64,000 nt of DNA from Paraperibacillus esterisolvens (GCF_046237625.1 NZ_CP143545.1:1612001-1676000), one strand, 5' to 3'; numbered from the stretch's first letter, positions 8,109 through 16,818 are shown. The notes: a model not told the origin generated them from the letters alone. Translations and numbers: made by a program.

Positions 8109-8551
8109 AGTAAATAAAAAAAGGAAACCTTTTGAAAATGAACAGTACGAGTATTATATGAAATAAAAGTCCTGGGCGCTCATACAGGCCCGGGGCACCT
8201 CTTAGTAAACGGGGGTTAGAGATGACTCCTGAAGAGAGGTCATACGAAGACACAACGAATTTTATGAAGCGCTAGAATAGAATGTAAAAGCAGATGAGAA
8301 AGTAGCGGACGACCAATCAGGTTGCGAGGAAAGAGAAGCTGCAGTAACACCCAGCAGTGAAATTAGATATCATGGTCACACTAATCAGACCTGCAACCGG
8401 ACAGGAAGCATTGCGAGTTCAAGGAGAAAGAAGCTCTTAAACGGAAGTTTGATAGTGTTGATATTTACTTAAAGAGAAAAAGGACTTATACAAAGCCCTT
8501 TTTTCTGCTAACTTGTTTAACTAACGCACTCATTTTGAAGAAGAACTACTC
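8109..8551. other. Non-coding stretch with decayed coding fragments
   Basis: No intact gene. Around 8222-8330 a short frame (MTPEERSYEDTT) is followed, one frame over, by HNEFYEALE, a TAG, and NVKADEKVADDQSGCEEREA. Around 8370-8500 another coherent frame reads HGHTNQTCNRTG then KHCEFKEKEALKRKFDSVDI. These look like remains of one or two accessory or phage genes. An AGAAAAAGG / CCTTTTTTCT hairpin at about 8475-8506 could terminate transcription. Confidence 0.4.
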
Positions 8552-8896
8552 CTACTTAACTAATTTTCTGCCATATTTATGATGCAAGCGCTCCTTGCAT
8601 TCATCCCAAGTAGGATTATCACCTGCTTCCCAATTAATAAACTCTAATTCGTCTGCAATTTTTCTTGATACTTTCATTGCATTTATATGACTTCCTTTAT
8701 TTCTGTACTCTTTCATAGTATTTTTGTTCTCCCATATTGTTAGTGTCCAGTACGTATCCCAACCTTCATTATTCAACGAAGAATACAAAAGACCCTCTGA
8801 TTTCTTAACTTGACTTTTCGATTTCAGAGTATGCCAAAAAAAGAGAGGTAACTTTCTCTTGCCTTTTAAACGAAGCCTTGTAACTGAGACAAACAT
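8552..8896 (-). CDS. DUF3291/ABM-like small protein
   Basis: A 114-residue basic protein with the ferredoxin-like dimeric alpha-beta pattern seen in DUF3291 and antibiotic-biosynthesis-monooxygenase-like proteins: a first strand FVSVTRLRLKG, a helix, the strand GLLYSSLNNEGWDTYWTLTIW, and a helix NTMKEYRNKGSHINAM. The W-T-L-T-I-W segment is typical of these folds. There is no cofactor motif, so I give no reaction. AGGGAG precedes the ATG at proper spacing. It is monocistronic, next to the decayed region. Confidence 0.6.
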   Translation of the reverse strand: MFVSVTRLRLKGKRKLPLFFWHTLKSKSQVKKSEGLLYSSLNNEGWDTYWTLTIWENKNTMKEYRNKGSHINAMKVSRKIADELEFINWEAGDNPTWDECKERLHHKYGRKLVK

Positions 8897-9117
8897 ATTT
8901 TACTCCCTTCAATAAAGGATTTTTATAAATTATTCTATTTTCGGGTTTGATATTCCTTCTTGAACTAACCTTACTGGAAGCTGACCTTTAGGCGAAGAGG
9001 CCGCATAACAACATGTTTAAACAAGTCATTCGTAGTAAAGCGCTTGTCAATGTATAATAGGCAGGGATAGAAGGTAAAAGTTAATACAAATTATACTGAA
9101 AATTGAGGAGGCTGAAT

Positions 9118-9657
9118 ATGAGATTATCAGGTAAAAAGGTGATCAGCCTGGTTCATCATGAATTTGAGGATCTGGAGCTTTGGTATCCAATTCTCCGCTT
9201 GAGGGAAGAAGGAGCCGAGGTTCACCTGGCCGGTGAAAAAGCGGGAGAGACGTATCAGGGCAAATACGGGGTGCCGGCAGAATCCGATTTTGCCTATGGT
9301 GATATTAACGCCGCGGATTATGATGCCATTCTTGTTCCTGGAGGCTGGGCACCGGATAAGATCCGCCGTTTCCCGGAAGTGATCAGTCTTGTAAAAGAAA
9401 TGGATGAAGCTAAAAAGCCTATCGGCCAGATCTGCCATGCCGGCTGGGTCCTGATATCTGCTAAAATCCTGGAAGGCAGGAAAGTGACCAGCACACCGGG
9501 TATTCGGGATGATATGGAAAACGCAGGTGCAATATGGGTGGATGAGCCGGTGATTACCGACGGCCATCTCGTGTCGAGCCGCCGGCCGCCGGATCTGCCT
9601 GACTATTTGAGAGAGTTTATTGCCGTGCTGGAGAAACAGGATAGGAACAGAGACTGA
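9118..9657 (+). CDS. DJ-1/PfpI family protein (general stress protein type)
   Basis: A 179-residue DJ-1/PfpI superfamily protein. The nucleophile elbow is Cys106-His107 in PIGQICHAGW and the conserved acidic residue is Glu18 in HEFEDLELWYP. Length and order match Bacillus YraA/YfkM-like proteins, which are linked to stress and to repair or removal of glyoxal-type damage; protease activity is doubtful for this family. The ATG at 9118 has GAGGAG 8 bases upstream, whereas the in-frame TTG at 9103 has no ribosome-binding site. It forms a single-gene unit with its own terminator. Confidence 0.85.
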   Translation: MRLSGKKVISLVHHEFEDLELWYPILRLREEGAEVHLAGEKAGETYQGKYGVPAESDFAYGDINAADYDAILVPGGWAPDKIRRFPEVISLVKEMDEAKKPIGQICHAGWVLISAKILEGRKVTSTPGIRDDMENAGAIWVDEPVITDGHLVSSRRPPDLPDYLREFIAVLEKQDRNRD

Positions 9658-9680
9658 TTCAGAAATGGATCAGTTTTTTT
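9654..9680 (+). terminator. Terminator after the PfpI gene
   Basis: CTGATTC / GGATCAG stem overlapping the stop codon, followed by seven T. Confidence 0.8.
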
Positions 9681-9842
9681 GTGGAAAAGGGGCGGAGCTG
9701 CTGCATGTATCAGGAGGCTTCCTGCAGCGGGATGTTCACATCAATGGTCTTCCTGGCATGCCTGCCTGCACCATGCTCCGCTCAACCGCCTGATTGTATT
9801 TGTTCCTGCTCTGGTCCAGGATCCTTTCCATTCATGGACTGC
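9674..9842 (+). repeat. Diverged direct repeat, copy A (upstream of the YeeE gene)
   Basis: It shares two blocks with copy B at 11256-11410. The first block is TTTTTTTGTGGAAAAGGGG followed by GGAGCTG and CATGTATCA. The second is TTTGTTCCTGCTCT followed by CCTTTCCAT and CTGC. The middle parts have diverged. Each copy starts immediately after a terminator and lies upstream of a transporter gene. The open frame across this copy is not a convincing gene. Confidence 0.7.
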
Positions 9843-9963
9843 GGGTAGAAAACTCATGCTTTTTTTACGAGTTAAAACATTTGTGCTTTGTAAGGGAATG
9901 TACTAAGATAGGAAAATGGAAAAATTAAATCCTACTAAATTTATAAGATTAGGAGTGAATGGA

Positions 9964-11220
9964 ATGGCTCAACCTGGTTTAACTTCCACTTCTTTGTCAA
10001 ATAGAGGGGCAACTACAATCAATGCCGACCTTCAGCCTGTGCAGAAGCCGCTGGTCGCTGCCGGCATTCTGGCTTCCGTCATTCTGTTTGCAGCCATCGT
10101 CAATGCTGCCGGCATGACACAGGGTGTTCTCTTTATTATAGGGTTAATGCTTGGAGTGACCCTGCTGCATGCACGGTTTGGCTTTACATCTGCCTTCCGC
10201 AGGCTGATGTCAGTCGGGAATGTGCAGGGCCTGCAGGCGCATATGCTGATGCTAGCGATTGCTTCAACACTATTTGCCATCATATTAAGTACCGGATTTA
10301 GTTTCACCGGCATCACTCCCAAGGGATATGTTTCCCCTGTCGGTGTGAGCGTCCTGTTCGGTGCATTTATCTTTGGAATCGGCATGCAGCTTGGAAACGG
10401 CTGTGCTTCCGGAACTCTGTATTCGGTTGGCGGCGGTTCTTCCTCCATGATCCTGACGCTGATTTCATTCATTGCAGGATCTGTGCTTGGTGCTTATCAT
10501 TTTAAATTTTGGATGGAGGATACCCCGTCACTGCCACCGATTTCCCTTGCTGAATCAACCGGCCTCGGATATTTCGGTGCGTGGGCCGTACAGATGGCGG
10601 CATTTGCGTTAATCTACTGGATTACCACCCAGATCGCCAAACGTAAAAACCCGCCGATGATGAAGCCTCTGCCTACTACGGCAGGCTGGAAAAAAATCGT
10701 CCGCGGTTCCTGGCCGCTCTTCGCTGCAGCTATTGTTTTAGCATTGCTGAACGCCCTTACCCTTACTGTCAGGGGAAATCCATGGGGCATCACCAGCGCC
10801 TTTGCCCTTTGGGGAGGCAAGGCACTGATGGCCATGGGAACGGATGTATCGAGCTGGAGCTACTTCTCAGGTCCAAACGGAGAAGCGCTGACAAAAACGG
10901 TGCTCGCAGACTCTACGAGTGTCATGAACTTTGGCATCATCCTTGGCGCCTTCATATCGGCAGCCTCACAAGGCACCTTCAAGCCTGGCAAAATAAAGCC
11001 CGGTGTCGCCGGAGCTGCAATTGTTGGCGGAATCATGATGGGATATGGAGCAAGGCTTGCCTTCGGGTGTAACATCGGAGCCTATTTTGGCGGCATCGCC
11101 TCCTTCAGCCTGCACGGCTGGGTATGGATGGTAATGGCAATGGCAGGAACCTTCCTGGCCCTATTTATCCGCCCATTATTCGGATTGAAAAATCCCAAGC
11201 CTACCGATTCAATTTGTTAA
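9964..11220 (+). CDS. YeeE/YedE family transporter (sulfur-compound uptake type)
   Basis: A 418-residue polytopic membrane protein with about ten hydrophobic segments. The two internally related halves carry the family motifs GNGCASGTLYSVGGGS and FGCNIGAYFGGI, including the conserved cysteines that in the TsuA branch relay thiosulfate. The C-terminal FSLHGWVW is also typical. It probably imports thiosulfate or a related sulfur compound. I start at the ATG at 9964 because AGGAGTG lies 6 bases upstream; the longer frame from 9916 has none. It is flanked by a pair of diverged direct repeats. Confidence 0.85.
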   Translation: MAQPGLTSTSLSNRGATTINADLQPVQKPLVAAGILASVILFAAIVNAAGMTQGVLFIIGLMLGVTLLHARFGFTSAFRRLMSVGNVQGLQAHMLMLAIASTLFAIILSTGFSFTGITPKGYVSPVGVSVLFGAFIFGIGMQLGNGCASGTLYSVGGGSSSMILTLISFIAGSVLGAYHFKFWMEDTPSLPPISLAESTGLGYFGAWAVQMAAFALIYWITTQIAKRKNPPMMKPLPTTAGWKKIVRGSWPLFAAAIVLALLNALTLTVRGNPWGITSAFALWGGKALMAMGTDVSSWSYFSGPNGEALTKTVLADSTSVMNFGIILGAFISAASQGTFKPGKIKPGVAGAAIVGGIMMGYGARLAFGCNIGAYFGGIASFSLHGWVWMVMAMAGTFLALFIRPLFGLKNPKPTDSIC

Positions 11221-11233
11221 GTTTATAATGGAG

Positions 11234-11262
11234 CCGCCTGTTTATCGACAGGTGGTTTTTTT
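11234..11262 (+). terminator. Terminator after the YeeE gene
   Basis: CCGCCTGT / ACAGGTGG stem, 6-base loop, then seven T. Confidence 0.9.
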
Positions 11263-11410
11263 GTGGAAAAGGGGAGGAGCTGCATGTATCATACCTGCTG
11301 CAAGGAGAACATCATATATCTTCTTGATTTATGTTGAATCTTACTCAGGTCCCCAGTATTATTGTGTTTGTTCCTGCTCTTTGCCAGGTTCCTTTCCATG
11401 CAAAGTCTGC
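11256..11410 (+). repeat. Diverged direct repeat, copy B (upstream of the MATE gene)
   Basis: The counterpart of the 9674-9842 repeat, with the same opening and closing blocks in the same order. The region to 11574 holds no other gene that I can support. Confidence 0.7.
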
Positions 11411-11574
11411 AATCAGAAAAATCACGTTAGTTTTATTGATTTATTGATACATAAGATTAATCTTTCGGACATAAAAATGAATCCTAAAAAACCATTCCGG
11501 ACGATTCAGGATTGGTGTATGATAAATGGGAATTAAAAACAGAATAATAGAATATGAGAATGAAGGGAAGCACT

Positions 11575-12924
11575 ATGAAAAACTGGAAGATTATTTTAAT
11601 GCTCGCCATTCCTTCGATTGCTTCCTTTGCATCGATGACGGTCACCGGCATGATTAATCTGATCATGGTGGGAAAATTGGGTGCTCTGGCCATCGCCATA
11701 GTGGGCGTTTCCAATATCATCATGTATAATGCCTGGGCCATGTTTTCCGGCATAGGCCATACGGTCAACTATCTCGTAGCACAGAACTTTGGCTCAGGGA
11801 ATATGAAAAAGGGAATTGAACGGACCTACATAGCCATCGCACAAAGCCTGATAGCGGGACTGATCGTGTTCATCGTCGGTTTTACCGGGGCAGAGCTGAT
11901 ATTGAAAGTGCTCGGAAGCGCACCGGATATGGTGAAGGAAGGAACATCCTACCTGAAAATCCGCTTTTTTGCGATGATGTTTTCCATTCTGTCTTTTGCG
12001 CTGCATGGTTTTTTCAGAGGAATCGGCAATACGCGGACACCCATGATCACCTCGCTTCTCGGGAATGCAGCGATGATTTTTTTCACGTATACCCTTACGT
12101 ATGGAAATCTTGGCTTTCCGGAATGGGGATTGGCAGGGGCCGCCTGGGCTTTGTTCATTGGCGAAGTGGTGGTCTGCGGTTTGAGTGCGGCAGCCTTCCT
12201 GGCAGTCTTATTCAAGGAATATAAAATGTTCGCCAGGCCATCCTTTAATGCCGTGGAATCTAAATTGATGCTGAAGGAAAGCACAAAGCTTGGCACTCAG
12301 GAATTTTCCAAGAGCATGGCCATGTTCGTATTCACGGCATTCGTTACCCGCCTCGGGACAAATGCCCTCGCTGCAAATGAAATAGCTCTCAGCATCATGA
12401 GCTTCGGGTTCATGCCGGCAGCCGCCTTTGGCTCGACTGCCACCATCCTGGTAGGCCAGGAAATCGGACGCGAAGAGCCGGAAAAAGCCAGGGCCATGGG
12501 AACTGAAACAGCGGTCATGGGAAGTATTTTCCTTTTGACGCTTGGGGCGGCTGAATTCTTTTTTGCCGAACAGATTGCCCGGATCTACACAGATGATCCT
12601 GCTGTATATGAACTGACCGCAAGCCTGATCATGATCTCGGCCTTTATGCAGATATTTGACGGCTTCTTCAATTTCTTCTCAGGCGGACTGAGAGGGATTG
12701 GTGATACCACATTCCTCCTCAGGACATCGCTTGTCCTTGCCTGGGGATTCTTCATCCCGCTCACTTATCTGATGGTGAATGTTCTGAATCTGTCCAGCTA
12801 CGGAGCCTGGATTGCCCTTTATACATATCTGGCAGTCTTTGGACTGACCCTCCTAGCCAGATACTACCGGACGGACTGGGGCCAGGTCAGGCTCACGGAT
12901 GCCGGACAGAGTGCTTCAATATAA
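11575..12924 (+). CDS. MATE family efflux transporter
   Basis: A 449-residue protein with twelve predicted membrane segments in two related halves, typical of DinF/NorM-type multidrug and toxin extrusion proteins driven by sodium or protons. Family features include ASMTVTGMINLIMVGKLG at the N-terminus, GIGHTVNYLVAQNFG, and ALHGFFRGIGNTRTPM in the first half, mirrored by FNFFSGGLRGIGDTTF in the second. I prefer the ATG at 11575, which has GAAGGGA at 7-base spacing, over the ATG at 11554. The substrate is unknown. Confidence 0.88.
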   Translation: MKNWKIILMLAIPSIASFASMTVTGMINLIMVGKLGALAIAIVGVSNIIMYNAWAMFSGIGHTVNYLVAQNFGSGNMKKGIERTYIAIAQSLIAGLIVFIVGFTGAELILKVLGSAPDMVKEGTSYLKIRFFAMMFSILSFALHGFFRGIGNTRTPMITSLLGNAAMIFFTYTLTYGNLGFPEWGLAGAAWALFIGEVVVCGLSAAAFLAVLFKEYKMFARPSFNAVESKLMLKESTKLGTQEFSKSMAMFVFTAFVTRLGTNALAANEIALSIMSFGFMPAAAFGSTATILVGQEIGREEPEKARAMGTETAVMGSIFLLTLGAAEFFFAEQIARIYTDDPAVYELTASLIMISAFMQIFDGFFNFFSGGLRGIGDTTFLLRTSLVLAWGFFIPLTYLMVNVLNLSSYGAWIALYTYLAVFGLTLLARYYRTDWGQVRLTDAGQSASI

Positions 12925-12931
12925 TGATAAA

Positions 12932-12956
12932 CCCCTGCCAGATGGATTGGCAGGGG
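12932..12956 (+). terminator. Probable terminator after the MATE gene
   Basis: A perfect 9-bp stem (CCCCTGCCA / TGGCAGGGG) with a 7-base loop. The T tract is weak, so termination is likely but not certain. Confidence 0.55.
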
Positions 12957-13259
12957 TCCTGAATTATATGGGGATTAATGAGAAAGCTGTTTAGTATTGG
13001 AGAAATACATAATAAGCAAGGCAGTAAAAAATGATCCGGTATGTCAGGTACTGTTTTGCGGGTTATAAATAGATTTTGTAATCCTTTAATTTAAATTTTT
13101 TCATCCAAATGCCATTGCCTGTATCAGTTCCAACGTTATTCAAAGTGATTTAAGGTTTGAAGCTTAAAAAAAGGAATATAAGCTAAATGGCATTATAATA
13201 GATAATCATCAATTTTAAGAGGATGTACTTAATAAAAATGCTTCGGGAGGGAATGGGCC
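12957..13259. other. Intergenic region without recognisable features
   Basis: AT-rich, 303 bases. It must hold the promoter of the following oxidoreductase gene, but no convincing -35/-10 pair or operator stood out. Confidence 0.4.
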
Positions 13260-14729
13260 ATGCCTAAATCCGTCTGTGTGATAGGTGCCGGGATAGGCGG
13301 CCTGACTGCAGGGGCTGTTCTTGCAAAGCAAGGCTATGAAGTGACGGTATTTGAAAAAGCTGTGACAGTCGGTGGATCGGCAGGCTGGTATGTTCGGAAA
13401 GGCAGGCGGTTCCCCTCTGGTGCTACAGTGGGTTTTGGGCTGGAGGCCGGCGGGCTGCTGCGCAGGATACTTGACAGCCTGGACATAAGCCTGCCAGCGA
13501 AAGTTTTATCCCATTCAATGGATGTGGTTCTGCCTGGAGGGAGTATATCCATTTACCAGGATCCCCAATTGTGGGAACAGGAGCTTAAACGGGTATTTCC
13601 GGGAGAAGCAGGTGTTCATAATTTCTGGGCAGACCTTCATCAAATCGGACAGGATGTGCATGGCGTTTCTCTCACGGGAGTATCCCTGCCGCTAAGGAAG
13701 CTTCATGACATGGGCTCGCTTCCCAGCCATGCGCTCCGGCACCCGGCTTCCATGCTCCGGCTTGCCAGGTATGCATCCTGGACAGTGGAAGACCTTATGA
13801 AGAAGCACAGTATTGAGCATATCGAAATGCTGCGGCAGTTTCTTGATGCCCAGCTGATTGATGCTGTCCAGACAAATGTGAAGCATGCGGCCCTTCTTCC
13901 ATCAAGCCTGGCGCTGACGATCTACCGGCAGGGAAGCTTTGCGGTGGAAAAGGGGCTCGGAGAAATCAGCCAGGTTCTGGCGGATAAAATCATAGAGCAT
14001 TCAGGCCATGTGTTGACGGCGTCCCCATTAAAAAGCCTTGAATACGATTCCTGCAGGAAAAAATGGCAGGCAGCCGGCCGGAAAGTCAGCGGAGAATTTG
14101 ATGCTGTTATTAATAATTCAGGTGTCTCCTTTGGCCCCGGAACCAGTATCAGTGAGAAAAGCGAAATTGCCTGGGGAGCTTTCCGGCTTGATTGTATCCT
14201 CTCTGGCCGTGTCAGAGAGACACTGGAAGGCATAAACTTTCCATTTGCTTATCAAATTATGCCGGAGCCAGCGCTTGCCCAGGTTTCACCAGGCCTCCAC
14301 GGCCCGGTTTATGTTACCTTTCACGAGAGCAGTAATGCTGCCGGAGAAGCTGTGGAGGACGAAGTGATGATGACTCTTTCTGTACATAGTGAAATCAGTG
14401 TCTGGGAAGGCTTGGACAAAGCTCGGTACCTGGAACGAAAATCAGGGCTGCAGGAGAAGCTCCTTTCCATTTTGGACAGAGTCATTCCGGTTTCTAAGCA
14501 TCTGATTTCCGCAGAGGCCGGCACGCCGCTGACTTATGAGAATTTTATAGGCAAAAAAGGGGTGGGCGGCTTTCCGATGACTGTGGAAAATGCTATTTTT
14601 AAGCCTTTTAGCATCCGTACATCGCTTCCCGGCTTTTATATTGCCGGTGAGCAGGCTTTTCCCGGTCCGGGGACGCTCTCTGCCGCGCTCAGCGGATATC
14701 ATGCAGCAAGGGCTGTCATGAAGGATTAA
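13260..14729 (+). CDS. CrtI/CrtISO-like FAD-dependent oxidoreductase
   Basis: A 489-residue NAD(P)/FAD-dependent oxidoreductase of the phytoene desaturase and carotenoid isomerase superfamily. The N-terminal Rossmann motif is CVIGAGIGGLTAG with EKAVTVGGSAG for the FAD diphosphate and ribose. The C-terminal FAD motif is GFYIAGEQAFPGPGTLSAAL. It probably acts on a polyene or another hydrophobic substrate. No other carotenoid gene lies beside it, so a carotenoid role is only inferred. GGGAGG lies upstream of the ATG. It appears monocistronic. Confidence 0.8.
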   Translation: MPKSVCVIGAGIGGLTAGAVLAKQGYEVTVFEKAVTVGGSAGWYVRKGRRFPSGATVGFGLEAGGLLRRILDSLDISLPAKVLSHSMDVVLPGGSISIYQDPQLWEQELKRVFPGEAGVHNFWADLHQIGQDVHGVSLTGVSLPLRKLHDMGSLPSHALRHPASMLRLARYASWTVEDLMKKHSIEHIEMLRQFLDAQLIDAVQTNVKHAALLPSSLALTIYRQGSFAVEKGLGEISQVLADKIIEHSGHVLTASPLKSLEYDSCRKKWQAAGRKVSGEFDAVINNSGVSFGPGTSISEKSEIAWGAFRLDCILSGRVRETLEGINFPFAYQIMPEPALAQVSPGLHGPVYVTFHESSNAAGEAVEDEVMMTLSVHSEISVWEGLDKARYLERKSGLQEKLLSILDRVIPVSKHLISAEAGTPLTYENFIGKKGVGGFPMTVENAIFKPFSIRTSLPGFYIAGEQAFPGPGTLSAALSGYHAARAVMKD

Positions 14730-14846
14730 TCGTATTTTATAGTTCTTTCCTCCCTATTTTTAAATTTTTTCCAGAAAAGAGGTAGCTTTTTGGTTAAATA
14801 GGGTAATAATGGATTAAAAAAGTGAAGAGAGCTGATCCCATTGAAG

Positions 14847-14972
14847 ATGAAGCTGATCAAACTCGGTAAACTTCTGTATACAAATAGGAAAGAAAAGGCT
14901 AAGTGGAACAAAGTGTTTGCCAATTATTTTGTATATCAAAATGGGACGAGAAAGAAATCATCTATTATATAA
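14847..14972 (+). CDS. Possible small basic protein, 41 aa
   Basis: A 41-codon frame, MKLIKLGKLLYTNRKEKAKW followed by NKVFANYFVY and a basic tail. A TTG two codons upstream is another possible start. The ribosome-binding site is poor, and the composition is not distinctive. I include it as a possibility only. It lies just before the IS remnant. Confidence 0.25.
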   Translation: MKLIKLGKLLYTNRKEKAKWNKVFANYFVYQNGTRKKSSII

Positions 14973-14994
14973 AGCGGGAAAGCAAGCCGTGCTT

Positions 14995-15391
14995 AACTGC
15001 ACCCCAATTGTTAGACATGAACTAATAATTGGAGGTGCAGTTTTTATTTATGACTAAATATACCAGTGTTATAAAATAAAATATCCTTCATGGCGCTATA
15101 ACGAAAAAATAATATCTAAAGGCGATATTGTAAAACGAACCGGTGTTCCCTGAGCCTGAATTCAATATTGGTTGTAATACTTTGAATGACATGGGTATAT
15201 GGGCTGAAACACCTATACAAACGGTCCTGCTAGTTTTAAACTAGATGTACTAAACTGCATGGTTCAAAACTGGTGCGACATTAATTGAGACTGCAGCCCT
15301 CTTTAAAATCTCCAGTTAAACAATGTTGTATGATTGGCATATAAAAATGGAGGCCGGTGGTCAAGAAGCCCTTGAACTTAGTCAAAAGGGG
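14995..15391 (+). mobile_element. Decayed IS3 (IS150-group) insertion sequence remnant
   Basis: The left end is AACTGCACCCCAATTGTTAG, which forms a long hairpin with CTAATAATTGGAGGTGCAGTT at 15022-15042, followed by an ATG (15050) reading MTKYTSVIK then a stop. At 15266-15391 the frame KTGATLIETAALFKISS, TAA, then DWHIKMEAGGQEALELSQKG matches the helix-turn-helix part of IS150-type OrfA proteins. The middle of OrfA and all of OrfB (DDE catalytic part) are missing. The open frame to 15505 continues into unrelated sequence. Confidence 0.6.
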
Positions 15392-15547
15392 ATCAGAGAC
15401 ACAGTAGTTTTAACATTAGATGAGGATACTAGTTTCTTCTGGATAGGTCATGTTGGAGATAGTATTGTTGTAATTTCGAATATGAGAAGTTCTCTTCCCT
15501 GTTAAATATGAATAGATGCTTTCGGCGTACTTAAACGGAGACTAAAA

Positions 15548-15928
15548 ATGAAGAACAATTTACCATACATCATATACACTAGTGTTTTTATTGGAACTAT
15601 TATCATGTTGTTTATTGTTTATAAAGATATTAATAATGATTTTGCTTTTGCTTTTATAATTGGTTTTCTTATTATCCTTCTTTTATCTTTCATTTATTTC
15701 ATTATTTTAGTTTTATATAATATGAGGAAATTAAAATGGGTAGAAATAAGGAAAAGAGTAATTAAATTTGTAATATATTTTATTCTTATTAGTGCCTGTA
15801 CATATATATTTAAATATTTCTTTCAGCCTTCAAAAATTGATCTATATGATTTTGGAACGCCGTTGGGAGTGTCACTAAGTTTAGCTTTTTTCGACTTGAT
15901 TTTCTCCAAAGAAGAAAAGGATTATTAA
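15548..15928 (+). CDS. Hypothetical membrane protein, 126 aa
   Basis: An AT-rich gene with four hydrophobic segments (YIIYTSVFIGTIIMLFIVY, FAFAFIIGFLIILLLSFIYF, VIKFVIYFILISACTYIF and a weaker one near DFGTPLGVSLSLAFF). A GGAG element precedes the ATG. Codon use is much more AT-rich than in the housekeeping neighbours, which fits an accessory origin. It is followed by two further small membrane protein genes on the same strand, one of them broken. I do not recognise the family. Confidence 0.65.
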   Translation: MKNNLPYIIYTSVFIGTIIMLFIVYKDINNDFAFAFIIGFLIILLLSFIYFIILVLYNMRKLKWVEIRKRVIKFVIYFILISACTYIFKYFFQPSKIDLYDFGTPLGVSLSLAFFDLIFSKEEKDY

Positions 15929-15953
15929 TCAAACTGTAAAAAGGCGGCCTAAA

Positions 15954-16185
15954 GTGAAAAATAAACTCGGTACTATACTTGTCATCATAAGCGTCTTGGT
16001 GTTCTACACTCATTTGTGAGTTCACCAATAATAGTAGTATTTATTGGTGTGAATTTCATGATTATTATAGGGTCAGCTTGTATTGAAGCCTTACGGGAAA
16101 AGCAAAATGGGGTGTTGTGGGTTTCTTTATAATAATTATTTTGTGCAGAGGTTACATTTTCTTACCTGCGCTTAAAGTAATCTAA
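15954..16185 (+). pseudogene. Frameshifted small membrane protein gene
   Basis: It starts at GTG 15954 behind AAGGCGG. The protein reads MKNKLGTILVIISVLVFYTH, then continues one frame over as VSSPIIVVFIGVNFMIIIG with SACIEALREKQNG, and after a second shift as GFFIIIILCRGYIFLPALKV ending at TAA 16183-16185. Two frameshifts break what was probably a three-helix membrane protein of about 75 residues. The family is unknown. Confidence 0.55.
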
Positions 16186-16214
16186 ATAATTTCCTTAAAT
16201 TAAGGAGAGAAAAA

Positions 16215-16412
16215 ATGAAGGATATTGTTTTTTATCTGATGTCATTTTTAGGAATTTTAATAATCTTTGGTAGCGTAATGAATATGTTAATTATTGACAT
16301 GAAAAATAAGAAAAATTATCAACAGAAAACTAAAACAAAGCAATTAAGATTGGTGTTTTGTGGAATCATTATCTTCGTGCTATCCCGCATATTTCATGGA
16401 CAACTTTTTTAA
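16215..16412 (+). CDS. Small membrane protein, 65 aa
   Basis: Two transmembrane helices (FYLMSFLGILIIFGSVMNML and LVFCGIIIFVLSRIF) flank a basic loop rich in lysine and glutamine. AAGGAGAG precedes the ATG with 6-base spacing. It is the third of three consecutive small membrane protein genes of similar AT-rich composition and may share a transcript with them. No family is recognised. The 140 bases to the next terminator hold nothing I can name. Confidence 0.55.
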   Translation: MKDIVFYLMSFLGILIIFGSVMNMLIIDMKNKKNYQQKTKTKQLRLVFCGIIIFVLSRIFHGQLF

Positions 16413-16551
16413 CAATTCCTTTGAGACAGAAATATTTCATGGGTTTTGTAATAGCAGGAGTAAGAAGGTCGGTTAATTTAATTTTTTAGTCCATCCTAGT
16501 ACAAGAAAAGTTCCAGGTCTTGAGGAAATATGGAAGGCGATTTCATCATAG

Positions 16552-16590
16552 AAAAAAGGGACTGCCGGCTGTTGCCCGGCAGTCCTTTTT
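16552..16590 (-). terminator. Terminator for the small winged-helix gene
   Basis: GGACTGCCGG / CCGGCAGTCC stem with a small loop. On the minus strand it is followed by CCCTTTTTT, and it is T-rich on the plus side too. Confidence 0.85.
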
Positions 16591-16599
16591 GCAGCTGTT

Positions 16600-16818
16600 C
16601 TATGGAAGCAGATAAATCGTATTATGCGGCGGCTTCTCAAGCTTTGATTGTTTAAGCCTGCCTTCCTCGACAAGCTCCTTGATGCCCTGATCGATATCGC
16701 GGACCTTCATTTCAAGAATATCCGCAATCTTTACCGTTGAAATGCTCATATACTTTGGCTTCTTCGAAGAGCTCATGATCATGGATACCATGCGCTGATA
16801 CAGCTTCTCCTTATCCAT
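16600..16818 (-). CDS. Small winged-helix-like protein, 72 aa
   Basis: MDKEKLYQRMVSMIMSSSKK opens a compact basic protein. It has a helix-turn-helix-like stretch (STVKIADILEMKVRDIDQGI) followed by a short wing region ending NTIYLLP. It may bind DNA. The upstream in-frame ATG at 16845 lacks a proper ribosome-binding site, so I prefer 16818. It is divergent from the formate dehydrogenase operon, 233 bases away, and could regulate it, but that is inference from position only. Confidence 0.55.
   Translation of the reverse strand: MDKEKLYQRMVSMIMSSSKKPKYMSISTVKIADILEMKVRDIDQGIKELVEEGRLKQSKLEKPPHNTIYLLP

Noticed and set aside
9020..9060. Sigma-B promoter for the PfpI gene
   Set aside because: A GTTTAA occurs but no GGGTAT follows at the right distance.
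9679..9906. 75-codon frame, and a similar one at 11228-11536
   Set aside because: Both begin inside the diverged direct repeat directly after a terminator, have no ribosome-binding site, and their products show no conserved pattern apart from the shared repeat start.
9674..9963. T-box or other riboswitch in the YeeE leader
   Set aside because: The T-box sequence AGGGTGGNACCGCG and a specifier stem are absent, and the similar leader before MATE has no shared downstream terminator fold.
15323..15505. 60-codon frame as a gene
   Set aside because: Its first third is the tail of the IS150 OrfA remnant and it has no start signals; it is remnant sequence.
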